Shown: positions 12,868-20,834 of the stretch, one piece after another
Position numbering within the stretch: position 1 is the stretch's first letter
Layout: every line of letters starts with the position of its first letter
The notes under the pieces: model-generated
Told to the model about the DNA's origin: nothing
The model's database searches: none
What the model saw: the letters and a program-made list of their open reading frames with translations, nothing else
Translations under genes and position numbers: made by a program
Assembly: GCF_938031315.1 (NCBI RefSeq)
Contig: NZ_CALHHT010000027.1
Span: 1 to 21,520 of the forward strand
Length of the DNA stretch: 21,520 nt
DNA from: an uncultured Campylobacter sp.
GTDB taxonomy: Bacteria; Campylobacterota; Campylobacteria; Campylobacterales; Campylobacteraceae
Reading direction: 5' to 3'

Positions 12868-14694
12868 TCAATACCCGCTTAAAAAGACGAAATTATTTAC
12901 CGCGCCGGTTAGGAATTTCACCAAAAACGGCGCCAACACGCACGCCACGCTAGCTAGCACGACGGCAAATTTTATCTGCACGGAGACCGCGCTCAGCGAG
13001 CCGTCAAGCTCCGCGTTCTCCCGCGGCTCGTGCAAAAACATACGCACGATGAGGCGCAGGTAGTAGTACAGCGCGAGCGCGCTATTTACCGCCATGATGA
13101 CGGCGAGGGCGAAGTAGCCAGAATTGACCGCGGCGCTTAGCAGATACATCTTGCCCCAAAACACGCTAAACGGCGGAATGCCCGCAAGCGAGAGCATAAA
13201 GATCGCCGCACATAGCGCAAAGAGCGGATGGGTGCGGATCAGCCCGTCAAATTTCTCAAACGGATGCTCGAAGCGAGCCGCGAACTTAGAGCTTTGCTCG
13301 CAAATTTCGGCGCCTGGCTCGCAAGTTTTAGTGCCGAAAAGGCTCGCTTCCGCGCCGGGCTCGATCGCTTTCAAATTTGGCCCGCTTGCTTTAGAATTTT
13401 GCTCGCCTGCTTTAAAATTCTGCTCGCTTGCTTTAAAGCTCCGCTCGCTTGCTTTAAAGCTCCGCTCGCCGCAAGCTAAATTTTGTCCGTTCGCGCCTAA
13501 ATTTAATTCATTGGCAAGGTCTGCTAACTCGTGATTTTGCGAAAAAGAGAGCTTTGCGTTTGAGATAAAATTCCCCTCCTCGCCGTTTGCATTTAAATTT
13601 AAAGCAATGCTTTGGGTTTTAAATTTTAAATTTAACGAGCGCGCGCGCCTTTGCCGTACGCACCAGATGAAGGCAAACGCCCCGAGGTTTGCCACGGCGT
13701 ATAGGATCCAGTAGGTGAAAAGCGCCGCATTTGCCTGCGTCGAGCCGATCACGATCGCGCAGAGCACGAAGCCTGCGTGCGAAACGGAGCTGAAAGCTAG
13801 CATCCGTTTGACGTCGCGCTGCACGAGCGCCATGAGGTTCGCTAAGCTCATCGTAAGCACCGCTACGGCGTAGAGCACGATGTTTAGCCACTGCACGCCG
13901 ATGCTTTGCAATGCTTCAAATAGCCTGATCGCCACGACAAAGCCCGCGATCTTGGGCACGACGGACAAAAAGCCCGCCATAGCCGAGCTCGCACCCTCGT
14001 AAACGTCGGGCGTCCAGGTGTGAAACGGGATCAGCGAGAGCTTAAATCCTATCGAGACGATCATAAATGAGCAGGCGGCGAAAAGCAAGACGTTGGTTTG
14101 TAAATTTGAACTCTTGGCGATCTGCGCGATATTTGAAATTTCCATAGAGCCGGTCGATAGAAAAAACATCGCCGCGCCGAATGCGAAAAAGCCTGATCCC
14201 AGCGCGCCCATTATGAAGTATTTTAGCGCCGCTTCGACCGATCTGGCGCGATTATGCAGCGCGATTAGCGTATAAAGCGCCAGCGAGCCCGTCTCAAGCC
14301 CAACGAGGATCATCATTAAGCTTTCGCTCGCGACCATAAACTCATAGCCCACGAGCACGAATAAAAACAGCACGAAAAACTCCGCCGTGTGGTACTCGTG
14401 CGCGCTTCTTGCACCCAAAGATAGAAAGATGAAAAATATCGAACCTGCGAGCATGATAAGCATCGATAGCGTCGCGATTCCGTCTACTAACATCACGTCG
14501 AAAAGCCCGCGTATGCCGCTGTTGTATCCGAAAACAAGCCCGAAGCCCAGAGCTAGCGCCAGTATCGTGATGACGGCGTAAAATTTATACGATAGCGTGC
14601 GCGCAAAAAGCGAAACCGCGAGCATCAGCAGGGCAAATCCTCCAAGTATCGCCATAGGCGCGATCGAGGCTAAATTTAAAAGATTATTTTGCAT
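12868..14694 (-). CDS. nuoN: NADH-quinone oxidoreductase (complex I) subunit N with a large insertion
   Basis: Antiporter-like proton-pumping membrane subunit of complex I. Key residues are in place: E134 in VGLETGSLALY, K218 in IGFKLSLIPFHTWTPDVYEG, K248 in VVPKIAGF, and QRDVKRMLAFSSVSHAGF (292-309). At 608 residues it is about 125 longer than usual. The excess is a hydrophilic stretch at about 350-477, between the helix ending GAFAFIWCVRQ and the conserved FDGLIRTHPLFALCAAIF ... LAGIPPFSVFWGK. It contains heptapeptide repeats (RSFKASE, RSFKASE, QNFKAGE, QNSKASG, PNLKAIE). Because it lies in a loop between helices and leaves all core motifs intact, the subunit is probably active. The ATG at 14694 lies 11 bases inside the end of nuoM. 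Confidence 0.94.
   Translation of the reverse strand: MQNNLLNLASIAPMAILGGFALLMLAVSLFARTLSYKFYAVITILALALGFGLVFGYNSGIRGLFDVMLVDGIATLSMLIMLAGSIFFIFLSLGARSAHEYHTAEFFVLFLFVLVGYEFMVASESLMMILVGLETGSLALYTLIALHNRARSVEAALKYFIMGALGSGFFAFGAAMFFLSTGSMEISNIAQIAKSSNLQTNVLLFAACSFMIVSIGFKLSLIPFHTWTPDVYEGASSAMAGFLSVVPKIAGFVVAIRLFEALQSIGVQWLNIVLYAVAVLTMSLANLMALVQRDVKRMLAFSSVSHAGFVLCAIVIGSTQANAALFTYWILYAVANLGAFAFIWCVRQRRARSLNLKFKTQSIALNLNANGEEGNFISNAKLSFSQNHELADLANELNLGANGQNLACGERSFKASERSFKASEQNFKAGEQNSKASGPNLKAIEPGAEASLFGTKTCEPGAEICEQSSKFAARFEHPFEKFDGLIRTHPLFALCAAIFMLSLAGIPPFSVFWGKMYLLSAAVNSGYFALAVIMAVNSALALYYYLRLIVRMFLHEPRENAELDGSLSAVSVQIKFAVVLASVACVLAPFLVKFLTGAVNNFVFLSGY
13363..13467 (-). repeat. Five 21-base tandem repeats inside nuoN
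   Basis: Units begin at 13363, 13384, 13405, 13426 and 13447. The last two (GCTTGCTTTAAAGCTCCGCTC) are identical; the others differ by a few bases, and the first is the most degenerate. Each adds seven residues in frame to the NuoN insertion. Flanking sequence (13300-13362) shows still weaker echoes of GGCTCG. Confidence 0.9.
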
Positions 14695-16213
14695 CGCTTC
14701 TTACCTTAAAATTTGCTTTTTCCATATAGGCGCGAGTCGCGGTTTGAGAGGCTTTGTTAAACATCAGCTCAAGACTTTGCGTCACAGTAGGCTCGATACT
14801 CTTTAACATCAGATTCGGCGCGACGCCCAGCACTACCACCAGCACGCAGATCGGGACGATAGAGCAAAGCTCGGTTCTGTTTAGATCGCTTAGTTTCTTA
14901 TTCTCCTCATGCACGAGTGCGCCGAAGAAGGTCTTTTTATAAAGATTCATCGAATAGATCGCGCCCATTATGATACCGAGCCCGCCCAAAAGCGCATAGC
15001 TAAAACTGATTTTAAAAATCCCCGCAAGGCTTAGGAATTCTCCCACGAAGCCGATCGTAAGAGGAAGTCCTATCGAGCCTAGCAGCGCGACGCAAAAACA
15101 AAACGCATAAAGCGGCATCACGCGCGCAAGCCCGCCGAATTCGCTAAAAAGCTTCGTATGCCTGCGGTCGTATAAAAAGCCAACGAGCATAAAAAGCCCG
15201 CCGCTTACGATACCGTGGCTGATCATCAAAAATACCGCGCCGCTCATTCCTTCGCGGCTCATTGAAAAAATTCCAAGCATTATGACGCCCATATGCGCGA
15301 TCGAGCTATACGCGATAACCTGTTTGATGTCCTTTTGCGCAAAGGCAATGAAGCTTGCATAGATGATCATAACGATCGCTACGGCGCACATCATCCCGCT
15401 AAAATGCACGCTCGCGTCGGGAAATAGCGGCAGCGAAAATCGCACGAAGCCGTAGGTGCCCATCTTAAGAAGCACCGCGGCAAGCAAAACTGAGCCTATC
15501 GTAGGGGCTTGCCCGTGCGCATACGGAAGCCAGGTATGAAAAGGAAAGCAAGGCGTCTTGATCGCAAAGGCAACCGAAAATGCCAAAAACAGAGGAATTT
15601 GCGTGCTAAGCGGCAGCGATAGGCTCTGCCAGTTTAGGATATTAAAGCTATACTCGCCCGTAGCCTCGTGATAGAAATAGCTCATCGCTACGAGCCCTAC
15701 GAGTAGAAACATCGAGCCTAGGAAGGTGTAGATGAAAAATTTTACCGCAGCGTAAATTCTCTTGCCGCTGCCCCACGCGCCGATGATGTAGAGCATTGGA
15801 ATTAGCGAAAGTTCCCAAAAGATGTAAAACAAAATCGCATCCAGCGCCACGAAAACGCCCACCATCGTCATCTCTAAAAACAAAATGCAGATGATTAAAT
15901 TTTTGGCGCGCTCTTTAATGCTTAGGCTAAGTAGCGCCAAAAAGGTAACCAGCGTGCTTAGGATCACTAAAAACAGCGAAATTCCGTCCACGCCGATGAA
16001 GTAGTTGATGCCGTATTCGCTTATGAAAGGGTGCAGCACGCTAAACGCGATGCCGTCCACCGGCTCGTAGAGTATCCACAAAACGAGCGAAAGCACGAAC
16101 TCTATAAAGCTCATCGTAACGGCGTAGGTCTTGATGCTCGCTTCGTCGATCAAAAAGCCTAAAACCGCAGCTACCGCCGGAAAAAATATAACCAAACTTA
16201 AAAAGTATTCCAT
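14684..16213 (-). CDS. nuoM: NADH-quinone oxidoreductase subunit M
   Basis: Antiporter-like proton-pumping subunit of complex I, about 14 membrane helices, 509 residues, which is the usual size. Conserved features are E134 in FYIFWELSLIPM, K219 in AIKTPCFPFHTWLPYAH, K250 in AVLLKMGTYGF, and QKDIKQVIAYSSIAHMG (293-309). No insertion is seen, unlike NuoN. I choose ATG 16213 (MEYFLSLVIFFPA), preceded by GAGGTG, over an in-frame TTG six codons upstream that overlaps the nuoL stop. The gap to nuoL is seven bases and the end overlaps nuoN by 11. Confidence 0.96.
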   Translation of the reverse strand: MEYFLSLVIFFPAVAAVLGFLIDEASIKTYAVTMSFIEFVLSLVLWILYEPVDGIAFSVLHPFISEYGINYFIGVDGISLFLVILSTLVTFLALLSLSIKERAKNLIICILFLEMTMVGVFVALDAILFYIFWELSLIPMLYIIGAWGSGKRIYAAVKFFIYTFLGSMFLLVGLVAMSYFYHEATGEYSFNILNWQSLSLPLSTQIPLFLAFSVAFAIKTPCFPFHTWLPYAHGQAPTIGSVLLAAVLLKMGTYGFVRFSLPLFPDASVHFSGMMCAVAIVMIIYASFIAFAQKDIKQVIAYSSIAHMGVIMLGIFSMSREGMSGAVFLMISHGIVSGGLFMLVGFLYDRRHTKLFSEFGGLARVMPLYAFCFCVALLGSIGLPLTIGFVGEFLSLAGIFKISFSYALLGGLGIIMGAIYSMNLYKKTFFGALVHEENKKLSDLNRTELCSIVPICVLVVVLGVAPNLMLKSIEPTVTQSLELMFNKASQTATRAYMEKANFKVRSDAK

Positions 16214-16220
16214 GCCCACC

Positions 16221-18068
16221 TCACAGCGCAAACGCCAAAATCAGCAAAATGAAAGATCCCAAAACCATCCACCTTAAATTTGCGCTCAAATCTCCGCTAT
16301 TGCTTGCGCGATCCGCACCTTCGCCGCTTTTTACCGCCACGCGAGCGATCAGATCGACGCTGGCGTCTATGATCGCGCCGTCGCATTTAGCGCAGATCTC
16401 GCTAAGCTTAGCGTATCCGCGCACGATCACGCGCTCGTAAATTTGCGGGATAAAATACTGAGCGATCAAAATTTTATAAAATTTGCAGTTCTTTAAATTT
16501 TGGCTAAATTTACCCTTGCCGTATGTCCAAATCGTGCCGATCGCTACCGCGCTTATCATCGCTAGCGTTATGGCGATCAAAATTACCTCCACGCCGTGCG
16601 GGATCGAAGCTTTAAAGCCCGGCAGTATGCTAAGCACGAACTCAGCAAAATCGTGCTCGAAAAAGCCCGCGATCACTGCAGGCACGGCTAGCACGCCCAT
16701 CGCGATGAGGGCAAAGCCTTTCGCCTCGTGCGGATGGTGGGTAAATTTTTGCTTGCCGAAAAACACGAGCATTATCAGACGCACGCTATAAAATGTCGTC
16801 ATCGCAGCACCCGCAAACAGCAGCGCCCAGATGAAATACGCGTCCGCGCTCCACGCCGCTTCTAAAATTTTATCTTTTGAAAAAAAACCAGCGAACGGAT
16901 AAAATCCGCAAAGCGCGAGCGAGCCTATGCACATTAAAATCGCCGTAGGTCGCATAAACTTATATAATCCGCCCATATTTTGGATATTTAGATCGTCTTT
17001 CATCGCGTGCATTACGTTGCCCGCGCCCAAAAATAGAAGTGCCTTGAAAAACGCATGCGTCGCCAGATGAAATAGCGCGATCCAATACGCCCCGAGCCCC
17101 GCGGCTACGAACATATAGCCAAGCTGCGAAAGCGTGGAGTAGGCGATGATTTTTTTAAGATCATTATGAACCAGCGCCATCGACGCCGCAAAGACCGCCA
17201 CGAAAGCGCCCAAGCAGACGATAAAGCCGCTTACTTCGGGCGCGAGCGCGAAAATCGCGTTTGCGCGGATCACCAGATAAACGCCCGCCGTAACCATCGT
17301 CGCTGCGTGAATAAGCGCGGACACGGGCGTCGGACCCGCCATCGCGTCGGCAAGCCAGGTATGGAACGGAAACTGCGCGCTTTTGCCCATCGCGCCGATG
17401 AATAAAAGCGCTGCAATCAGGGTTAAAATTTCAGGCTCCAAGCTCGCTGCGTTCGCAAACACCACCTCGTACCGCAGCGAGCCGAAATTTAAATAGATCA
17501 GAAAAATTCCAAGCAACATCCCAAGGTCTGCGATGCGGTTCATTATGAAAGCTTCATTGGCGCACCAGCTGTAGTTGCTCCTGTCGTACCAAAAGCCTAT
17601 TAACAGCCACGAGCAAAGTCCGACCCCCTCCCAGCCGATAAAAAGTCCTAAAAAATTATCGCTCGTTACCAAAACCAGCATCGAAAAAACGAAAAGCCCC
17701 AGGAAGCTGAAAAATTTAGCGAAGTTTTCATCATCCCACATATAGTAGATCGAATACACGTGCACTACGCTGGAAACGATGCCTACGACCACCATCATCA
17801 CCGCACTTACGCTATCTATGAGAAAGCTAAATTTTGCGTCCAAAAATCCCGTGCTTATGAAATCGGCTAAGCTTACGCTGATTAGGCGGTTGTCAGAGAC
17901 GAGCTCCATCAAAGCAAGCGACGCGATAGTACTTAAAATCACCAGCGCCGAGCAGATTACACCAATAAACATCTTATCTTTGGCGCGAATGAAAACGCCT
18001 GCGAAGATCGCCGAGGCAAGCGGTGCGAAAAGGGCGATTAAGAGCCATACAAAAACGGTATCAAGCAT
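16221..18068 (-). CDS. nuoL: NADH-quinone oxidoreductase subunit L
   Basis: Largest antiporter-like subunit, at the distal end of the membrane arm, with the long lateral helix near its C-terminus. Conserved features are E147 in GWEGVGLCSWLLIGFW, NEAFIMNRIADLG (171-183), K229 in GKSAQFPFHTWLADAM, GPTPVSALIHAATMVTAGVY (245-264) and LKKIIAYSTLSQLGYM. The 615-residue length is normal. Two ATGs compete at the start: the one at 18077 would have its AAGG only one base away, while the one at 18068 has AAGGA eight bases upstream, so I prefer 18068. It overlaps the end of nuoK by eight bases. Confidence 0.95.
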   Translation of the reverse strand: MLDTVFVWLLIALFAPLASAIFAGVFIRAKDKMFIGVICSALVILSTIASLALMELVSDNRLISVSLADFISTGFLDAKFSFLIDSVSAVMMVVVGIVSSVVHVYSIYYMWDDENFAKFFSFLGLFVFSMLVLVTSDNFLGLFIGWEGVGLCSWLLIGFWYDRSNYSWCANEAFIMNRIADLGMLLGIFLIYLNFGSLRYEVVFANAASLEPEILTLIAALLFIGAMGKSAQFPFHTWLADAMAGPTPVSALIHAATMVTAGVYLVIRANAIFALAPEVSGFIVCLGAFVAVFAASMALVHNDLKKIIAYSTLSQLGYMFVAAGLGAYWIALFHLATHAFFKALLFLGAGNVMHAMKDDLNIQNMGGLYKFMRPTAILMCIGSLALCGFYPFAGFFSKDKILEAAWSADAYFIWALLFAGAAMTTFYSVRLIMLVFFGKQKFTHHPHEAKGFALIAMGVLAVPAVIAGFFEHDFAEFVLSILPGFKASIPHGVEVILIAITLAMISAVAIGTIWTYGKGKFSQNLKNCKFYKILIAQYFIPQIYERVIVRGYAKLSEICAKCDGAIIDASVDLIARVAVKSGEGADRASNSGDLSANLRWMVLGSFILLILAFAL

Positions 18069-18384
18069 CAGACCCATCCTTAGAAGGATTTTTAAAATTT
18101 ACGAAGCTGTCAAGTTCGATGCTGCCCGTTTTCTTATACCACAAGATGAGCAGCCCAAGCCCCACGGCCATCTCGCTCGCGGCGATCGCGACGATGAAAA
18201 GCGCAAAAATTTCGCCGTTTATATTGTCGTAAAATTTCGCCACGGCTACGAGGGCTAAATTTGCGGCGTTTAATAAAATTTCGCTCGAAAAAAAGAGCAT
18301 TATCAAATTTCTTCGCTTCATCATACCCGCAAGCCCGAGCCCAAACATCATCGCAGCAACGATCAGATAGTGATTTAGACCCAT
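18061..18384 (-). CDS. nuoK: NADH-quinone oxidoreductase subunit K
   Basis: Small three-helix MrpC-like subunit of the complex I proton pathway. It starts MGLNHYLIVAAMMFGLGLAG, and the two essential membrane glutamates are E35 (FFSSEILLNAANLA) and E71 (AIAASEMAVGLGLLI). At 107 residues it is slightly longer than the common 100, with a polar tail ending in KNPSKDGSDA. One base separates it from nuoJ upstream, and its last bases overlap the nuoL start. Confidence 0.96.
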   Translation of the reverse strand: MGLNHYLIVAAMMFGLGLAGMMKRRNLIMLFFSSEILLNAANLALVAVAKFYDNINGEIFALFIVAIAASEMAVGLGLLILWYKKTGSIELDSFVNFKNPSKDGSDA

Positions 18385-18385
18385 T

Positions 18386-18913
18386 TTACCCCTCGCTCTC
18401 TTCGTAGCTCAGGCTCGCGTCCATCTGCTTATGCGCAAGCACGATAGCGCAGATCATCGCCACGAGCAGCATCACGGCGGCAAGCTCGAAAATCGCCAGA
18501 TATTTCGTAAAAATAATCATCCCAAGCGCCTCGGTATCGTCGGTGTTTAAAATTTTAAGCGTTTCTACGTTGTTCGCAACCACCGCGCCAAGCACGATAA
18601 TCACGAGCAAAAATGCGATCACGCCGCTAAGCGCGAAAAATAGCCTTGCCCCCTTTTTCGGCTCGCTTACGTTTTTATCCGCGCCCAAAAACATCAGCGC
18701 GAAGCCGTAAAGCACGATCACGGCGCCGGTATAAACTATGATCTGCACTACGCCCAAAAACTCCACATCCAGCAAAAAGAAAAATCCGCTCATAAAGACC
18801 ATGCCGCCGGCTAGCGCGCTAAGGGCGTAAAGGACGTTTTTGCTAAAAACGCTGATACCGAAAAGCGCCAGGCAAACCGCGCTGAAAAAATAAAATGCAA
18901 GCGTTTGTATCAT
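18386..18913 (-). CDS. nuoJ: NADH-quinone oxidoreductase subunit J
   Basis: Five-helix membrane subunit of complex I. The signature is VEFLGVVQIIVYTGAVIVLY (50-69), which includes the helix with the pi-bulge and the conserved Tyr found in the family. Helices at about 3-22, 27-47, 55-77, 93-113 and 138-160 are evident. Length is 175 residues. The ATG overlaps the nuoI stop as ATGA, and nuoK follows after one base. Confidence 0.95.
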   Translation of the reverse strand: MIQTLAFYFFSAVCLALFGISVFSKNVLYALSALAGGMVFMSGFFFLLDVEFLGVVQIIVYTGAVIVLYGFALMFLGADKNVSEPKKGARLFFALSGVIAFLLVIIVLGAVVANNVETLKILNTDDTEALGMIIFTKYLAIFELAAVMLLVAMICAIVLAHKQMDASLSYEESEG

Positions 18914-19827
18914 TGCTCCTCCCCCTGCGCGACGGAATTTTCGGCGCTTTGAGAGGCGAGATTTTCTTTGGAATTTCGCTGTGAATCAGGCGCGGAATTT
19001 TGAGCGTCCGTAACGGAATTATCTTTAGACTTTTCGACGTCCGCGGCGGAGCTTTCCTTTAAGCTTGCCCGCCCGACGTCTTGCCGCTCGGCTAAAATTT
19101 CGCCGCTTAAGCCCGCGCCCTTTGAAAATAGAATTTTATCGCTAGCGGCGCCCTCTTTTTTAGAGCTTTCCGCGGCGCTGCTTTTTAAATTTGAATCCGC
19201 GCTCTTTAAGCTTGGCTCGTCGCTTGCGGCGTCGCTTTTTATATAGGCGTTCGGCGTCATCTTGATCCGCGTGCCCGCGTTTTCATCCAGGCTACCGTAG
19301 CCCGCAAACTCCTGCGCCGCGCCGTTTAAACATAAATTTTCGCCGCGAATCAAAAGATCCTCTTTGAAGCCGTAGTATGCCCGCTGTTCGCTCGCAAGCT
19401 CATATTCGCAGCCGTGCACGATAGCGATCTCAGGGCAGACGTCCGCGCAGAGCCCGCAATAGACGCAGCGCCCTAAATTTATCGAATAGTTATCTACCTT
19501 TTTGCGGCCGTCGGCGCCGAGGCTTGTCTCCATCGCGATGCAGTTCGCCACGCAGATCTTCTCGCACAAACCGCATCCGATGCAGCGTTCGCTGCCGCTT
19601 TCAAGCAGGCGCATAAGCTTGTGCACGCCGCGGTATCTAGGCGGCATGACAAATTTTTCCATAGGATACCGAAGCGTATGCGAGCCACCGCGCTTAAACA
19701 TATTTTTTAGCACCACCCACAGCCCCACGAAAAGCTCGCCGCGAAAGGTGCGGGTTAGAAATCTACGAAGCTTATCGCCGCCTGAGTTAATAGAGGCTCT
19801 TTTGTCGATCTGGGCGTATCTTGCCAT
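18910..19827 (-). CDS. nuoI: NADH-quinone oxidoreductase subunit I with an unusual C-terminal tail
   Basis: Carries the two [4Fe-4S] clusters (N6a and N6b) that pass electrons between NuoG and NuoB. The clusters are bound by C82, C85, C88 and C92 (CIGCGLCEKIC) and by C121, C124, C127 and C131 (CVYCGLCADVC). Each motif lends its fourth ligand to the other cluster as in all 8Fe ferredoxins; in the first motif a Val (V93) stands where Pro is common, and C96 follows. The ATG at 19827 has AAGGAGGG, the best ribosome binding site in the operon, so the longer frame up to 20019, which overlaps nuoH, is rejected. Family members end near 165-215 residues. This one has 305: residues from about 197 on are Ser/Ala/Lys/Glu/Asn-rich and probably disordered. 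Confidence 0.94.
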   Translation of the reverse strand: MARYAQIDKRASINSGGDKLRRFLTRTFRGELFVGLWVVLKNMFKRGGSHTLRYPMEKFVMPPRYRGVHKLMRLLESGSERCIGCGLCEKICVANCIAMETSLGADGRKKVDNYSINLGRCVYCGLCADVCPEIAIVHGCEYELASEQRAYYGFKEDLLIRGENLCLNGAAQEFAGYGSLDENAGTRIKMTPNAYIKSDAASDEPSLKSADSNLKSSAAESSKKEGAASDKILFSKGAGLSGEILAERQDVGRASLKESSAADVEKSKDNSVTDAQNSAPDSQRNSKENLASQSAENSVAQGEEQ

Positions 19828-19838
19828 CGCAACCCTCC

Positions 19839-20834
19839 TTAAACGATCGCTAGCGCGGTAATTAGCACGCAAGCAAGAGCTAACGGCATGCAGACTTTCC
19901 AGCAAAGCCCCATCAGCTGATCGGGGCGTAGATGCGGCCACGCCGCGCGCGCCCATAGGAAGCAGAAAAACACGAGGCTTGATTTTAATACCATCATAAC
20001 GCCACCAGGGATAAACCAAAACGCGTTAAATCCGCCCAAAAACAGCAGCGTCGTAACGACGGAGTAGGTTATGATATTGGCGTATTCGCCGATAAAAAAC
20101 ATACCCCAGCGCATACCAGAATACGCCGTACCGGCGCCCGCTACGATCTCGGTTTCGTTTTCGGTGAGGCACAGCGGCGTGCGGTTGCACTCTACAAAGG
20201 CTGCGATGAGAAAGAGCGCAAAGCAGACGGGCTCTTTCCAGATAAACCACTTATCAATGCCGCCGCTTTGCGCGCTTACGATGTCGATGAGCGAGAGCGA
20301 ACCCGTGATCATCACGATAGGGATCAGGCTAAGCCCGTTTATCACCTCAAAGCAGGTGATCTGCAAAAACGCGCGAAACGCGCCTATCGTGCCCCATTTA
20401 TTGTAGCTCGCAAGCCCTCCGATCAGTAGACCATAAACGCAGGTGCCGCTAGCTCCGAGCAAAAATAAAATTCCCACATTTATATCGCTTAAAATCGGCT
20501 GGATGGTTCGCCCGCCGATCGTAAACTCCGGCAGCAGCGGCACTACCGAAAGCGCCACGAAAGCGCCCGTAGCCGATATTATCGGCGCGATTTTGAAAAG
20601 AAGCTTATTCGCCCGCGCAGGGATCGCGTCCTCTTTGGTAAAAAGCTTTATCATATCCGCGCCCACCTGCAAAAGTCCCGCAGGCCCGACCATAGAGGGT
20701 CCGATCCTGCGCTGCATAAAGGCAAGCACCTTGCGCTCGGCATAGGTCGCAAGCCCCGAGAGCAGCGCGATGACGGCTAAAATCACGAGCGCCTTTAAGA
20801 CGGTGGCTACGAAATAAAATGCACTATCGCTCAT
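19839..20834 (-). CDS. nuoH: NADH-quinone oxidoreductase subunit H
   Basis: Eight-helix subunit that, with NuoB and NuoD, forms the quinone chamber of complex I. Visible are YAERKVLAFMQRRIGPSMVGP (31-51; family motif AERK), GADMIKLFTKED (58-69), and ECNRTPLCLTENETEIVAG (215-233), a diverged form of the usual E-NR-PFDLPEAESELVAG in which the conserved acidic residues are kept. YSGMRWGMFFIGEYANI (238-254) follows. The length, 331, is standard. The ATG overlaps the nuoG stop as ATGA, and nuoI follows after 11 bases. Confidence 0.96.
   Translation of the reverse strand: MSDSAFYFVATVLKALVILAVIALLSGLATYAERKVLAFMQRRIGPSMVGPAGLLQVGADMIKLFTKEDAIPARANKLLFKIAPIISATGAFVALSVVPLLPEFTIGGRTIQPILSDINVGILFLLGASGTCVYGLLIGGLASYNKWGTIGAFRAFLQITCFEVINGLSLIPIVMITGSLSLIDIVSAQSGGIDKWFIWKEPVCFALFLIAAFVECNRTPLCLTENETEIVAGAGTAYSGMRWGMFFIGEYANIITYSVVTTLLFLGGFNAFWFIPGGVMMVLKSSLVFFCFLWARAAWPHLRPDQLMGLCWKVCMPLALACVLITALAIV

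Noticed and set aside
13124..13534. Plus-strand frame with repeated ALKLRSL-like units
   Set aside because: It is the antisense reading of the 21-base repeats in nuoN; the sense frame continues a conserved protein on both sides.
13260..13650. Intein, mobile element or frameshifted gene fusion in nuoN
   Set aside because: No splicing motifs, transposase or terminal repeats are present. The stretch is low-complexity and in frame throughout.
19828..20019. N-terminal extension of nuoI by 64 codons
   Set aside because: It lies inside nuoH in another frame, while the ATG at 19827 has an ideal AAGGAGGG site and the family N-terminus.
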